Source: an uncultured Neomegalonema sp. (GTDB taxonomy: Bacteria > Pseudomonadota > Alphaproteobacteria > Rhodobacterales > Rhodobacteraceae). From it: a stretch of DNA of 6,640 bases. A program made the translations under genes and the position numbers. Positions 5,416 to 6,640 of the stretch are shown here, in pieces (the stretch's first letter is position 1; each line of letters begins with the position of its first letter). The notes beneath the pieces are model-generated. The model saw nothing but the letters and a program-made list of their open reading frames with translations, was not told the DNA's origin and made no database searches. The stretch covers positions 1 to 6,640 of the forward strand of contig CALGNW010000012.1 of the NCBI GenBank assembly GCA_937958345.1, given 5' to 3'.

Positions 5416-6198
5416 CTAAACCGAAATCTCGCACCAGACCGGAACGTGATCTGACGGTTTCTCCCAATCGCGCACGTCTTTGTCGATGCCAACGGCGGTT
5501 GTCCGGTCGGCTGCCTGCGGGCTAAGCAGCAGGTGATCAATTCGGATGCCATTGTTCTTTTGCCACGCCCCCGCCTGATAATCCCAGAACGTGAACCGCT
5601 CTCCTGTCGGGTTAAAGGCGCGAATCCCGTCGGTCCAACCCTGCGCCATCAGACGGCGGAACGCGGCGCGCGTTTCGGGCAGATACAGCGCATCCTCAAG
5701 CCAAACCTCGGGCCGCGCGGCGTCCTCGGGCTGGGGGATCACGTTATAATCGCCCAGCAGGATAACGGGTTCTTCGCGCGCCAACAGATCGGCTGCGCGC
5801 GTGTGCAGCCGCGCCATCCAAGCCAGCTTGTAATCGTATTTCGGGCCGGGTGTCGGATTGCCGTTCGGCAGGTATAGCCCGCCCAGCCGCACCGCTGATT
5901 CGTCGCCCGATATCGTCGCTTCGATCCAGCGGGCCTGTTCATCGGTTTCGTCACCGGGCAGCCCGCGCGAGACATCTTCGATCGGGCGTTTCGACAGGAT
6001 GGCAACGCCGTTAAATCCCTTTTGCCCGTGCGTCTCGACATTATAGCCGAGGTCTTCGATCGCCGCGCGCGGAAAGGTTTCGTCCTGTGACTTGATTTCC
6101 TGAAGGACGACGACGTCAGGGGCCGTTTGTTTCAACCATTCCAGCAGCGTGTCGATACGCGCCTTAATGCCGTTGATATTCCAGGTCGCAATTTTCAT
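5416..6198 (-). CDS. xthA: Exodeoxyribonuclease III
   Basis: The product has 260 residues, the normal length for the ExoIII/AP endonuclease family. This Mg-dependent enzyme cuts DNA 5' to abasic sites and removes 3' nucleotides or blocking groups during base excision repair. It starts MKIATWNINGIKAR. Expected catalytic residues are in place: Asn7 and Glu34 (VVVLQEIK) for metal, Tyr109 (LYLPNGNP), Asp150 and Asn152 (LLGDYNV), Asp221 (IRIDHLL), and Asp250-His251 (PSDHVPVW). Glu34 and Tyr109 have the same numbers as in E. coli ExoIII. ATG 6198 has GGAG at 6214-6211, a rather long 12-nt spacing. The gene begins only 26 nt after the T run of an upstream terminator, so its promoter must overlap that terminator or it depends on read-through. 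No terminator follows its TAG stop (5418-5416). Confidence 0.95.
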   Translation of the reverse strand: MKIATWNINGIKARIDTLLEWLKQTAPDVVVLQEIKSQDETFPRAAIEDLGYNVETHGQKGFNGVAILSKRPIEDVSRGLPGDETDEQARWIEATISGDESAVRLGGLYLPNGNPTPGPKYDYKLAWMARLHTRAADLLAREEPVILLGDYNVIPQPEDAARPEVWLEDALYLPETRAAFRRLMAQGWTDGIRAFNPTGERFTFWDYQAGAWQKNNGIRIDHLLLSPQAADRTTAVGIDKDVRDWEKPSDHVPVWCEISV

Positions 6199-6224
6199 AT
6201 GCCTGTCATGCTCCAGACAACGGC

Positions 6225-6251
6225 AAAAGAAAAGGGGCCCGAAGGCCCCTT
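6225..6251 (-). terminator. Intrinsic terminator with UUCG tetraloop
   Basis: On the - strand, AAGGGGCC (6251-6244) pairs with GGCCCCTT (6239-6232) around the very stable TTCG loop (6243-6240), and TTTTCTTTT follows (6233-6225, its first two T closing the stem). It lies 23 nt after the stop of the Gly/Ala-rich gene in the same orientation. This is one of the clearest signals in the window. Confidence 0.92.
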
Positions 6252-6274
6252 CCCAAAGTCATTGTGCAAAAAGC

Positions 6275-6640
6275 TTAGTGCTTGTCGCCGCCCATTGCGC
6301 CACCGGCACCAACTGCGGTGTTGCCGTTTGCTGCCGACGAGCCACCCGACGAAGCGCCACCGGCACCGCCGCCATTGATCATTTGCATCAGCTGCTGAAT
6401 CAGCTGCTGAAGCTGTTGCATGATCTGGCCCATTGCCTGCTGCATGTCGCCGCCGGCTGTACCAGATGCACCGCCAGCGCCCTCTGCGCCGTCAGCCGAA
6501 CCGGCAGATCCAGCCGAGTCGCCGGAACCGGAAGCACCAGCTTCACCAGCTGCATCACAGCTCGATTCGCCTTCTGCACCCGAAGCACCACCAGCACCCG
6601 AAGCGCCACCAGCGCCCGAAGCATCGCCTGCATCCGCAGC
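6275..6640 (-). CDS. Gly/Ala/Ser-rich protein with Gln-rich amphipathic helix, N-terminus missing
   Basis: The frame is open from the right edge to TAA 6277-6275, giving 121 visible residues; no start is seen. Visible residues 1-63 are almost only Gly, Ala, Ser, Asp and Glu, with one Cys (28), and include three ASGAGG-type repeats. Residues 65-88 (DMQQAMGQIMQQLQQLIQQL and the next four) form a predicted amphipathic helix with Met/Leu/Ile on one face and Gln on the other. Residues 89-121 are again Gly/Ser/Ala-rich and end GGDKH. I prefer this frame because it ends at a proper distance from the 6225-6251 terminator and has consistent codon use (GGT/GGC, GCT/GCA, TCG); other frames give Leu/Arg/Val nonsense. 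The composition (Gly-rich, acidic, one Gln/Leu helix) suggests an exported, flexible protein, and resembles harpins or other secreted Gly-rich proteins in style only. The family and function are not recognised. Confidence 0.75.
   Translation of the reverse strand, partial: AADAGDASGAGGASGAGGASGAEGESSCDAAGEAGASGSGDSAGSAGSADGAEGAGGASGTAGGDMQQAMGQIMQQLQQLIQQLMQMINGGGAGGASSGGSSAANGNTAVGAGGAMGGDKH
6569..6622 (-). repeat. Three 18-bp tandem repeats in the Gly-rich gene
   Basis: On the - strand three consecutive 18-bp units lie at 6622-6605, 6604-6587 and 6586-6569. The first two differ at two bases and encode ASGAGG; the third encodes ASGAEG. Such short in-frame repeats can change number by replication slippage without breaking the frame, so the length of the Gly-rich arm may vary among strains. 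Confidence 0.75.

Noticed and set aside
6400..6633. - strand frame of 77 codons starting MQAMLRAL
   Set aside because: It is the out-of-frame reading of the Gly/Ala-rich gene; the preferred frame is open to the window edge and stops at a proper distance before a strong terminator.

Overview
The window looks like a stretch of an alphaproteobacterial chromosome, probably Rhodobacteraceae-like. I infer this from the fairly GC-rich coding sequence with frequent G/C third positions, the short AT-rich gaps between genes, and the protein types; no marker gene here proves the taxon. There is no rRNA, tRNA, CRISPR array, transposase or prophage signal.

Layout on the + strand: (1) the 3' part of a flavodoxin/WrbA-like flavoprotein gene cut by the left edge (1-474); (2) an AT-rich gap with palindromes that could be operators (475-616); (3) a small lipoprotein gene whose product carries about seven degenerate Tyr/Gln/Pro/Val-rich repeats (617-1258), closed by a strong intrinsic terminator (1325-1356); (4) a two-gene unit at 1510-4696. 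The first gene of that unit encodes a fusion of a Gfo/Idh/MocA sugar oxidoreductase and an extended-SDR nucleotide-sugar epimerase/dehydratase. The second, overlapping it by 8 nt, encodes a GT4-type glycosyltransferase. Together they look like a small glycan-modification cassette: the fusion would alter a sugar nucleotide or sugar, and the transferase would attach a sugar to a surface glycan or lipid acceptor.

Layout on the - strand (converging on the cassette): a Gly/Ala/Ser-rich protein with a Gln/Leu/Met amphipathic helix, cut by the right edge (6275-6640); a very clean UUCG-loop terminator (6225-6251); exodeoxyribonuclease III (5416-6198); and an uncharacterised basic protein (4657-5217) whose reading frame runs through the shared bidirectional terminator at 4725-4747. 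The gap between the last two (5218-5415) holds a promoter-like region with a near-match to the alphaproteobacterial LexA box.

Most of the window is ordinary chromosome. The parts most worth a second look are the oxidoreductase-epimerase fusion with its coupled glycosyltransferase, the Tyr-repeat lipoprotein with its palindromic upstream region, the Gly-rich/Gln-helix protein, and the possible frame disruption in the 4657-5217 gene.
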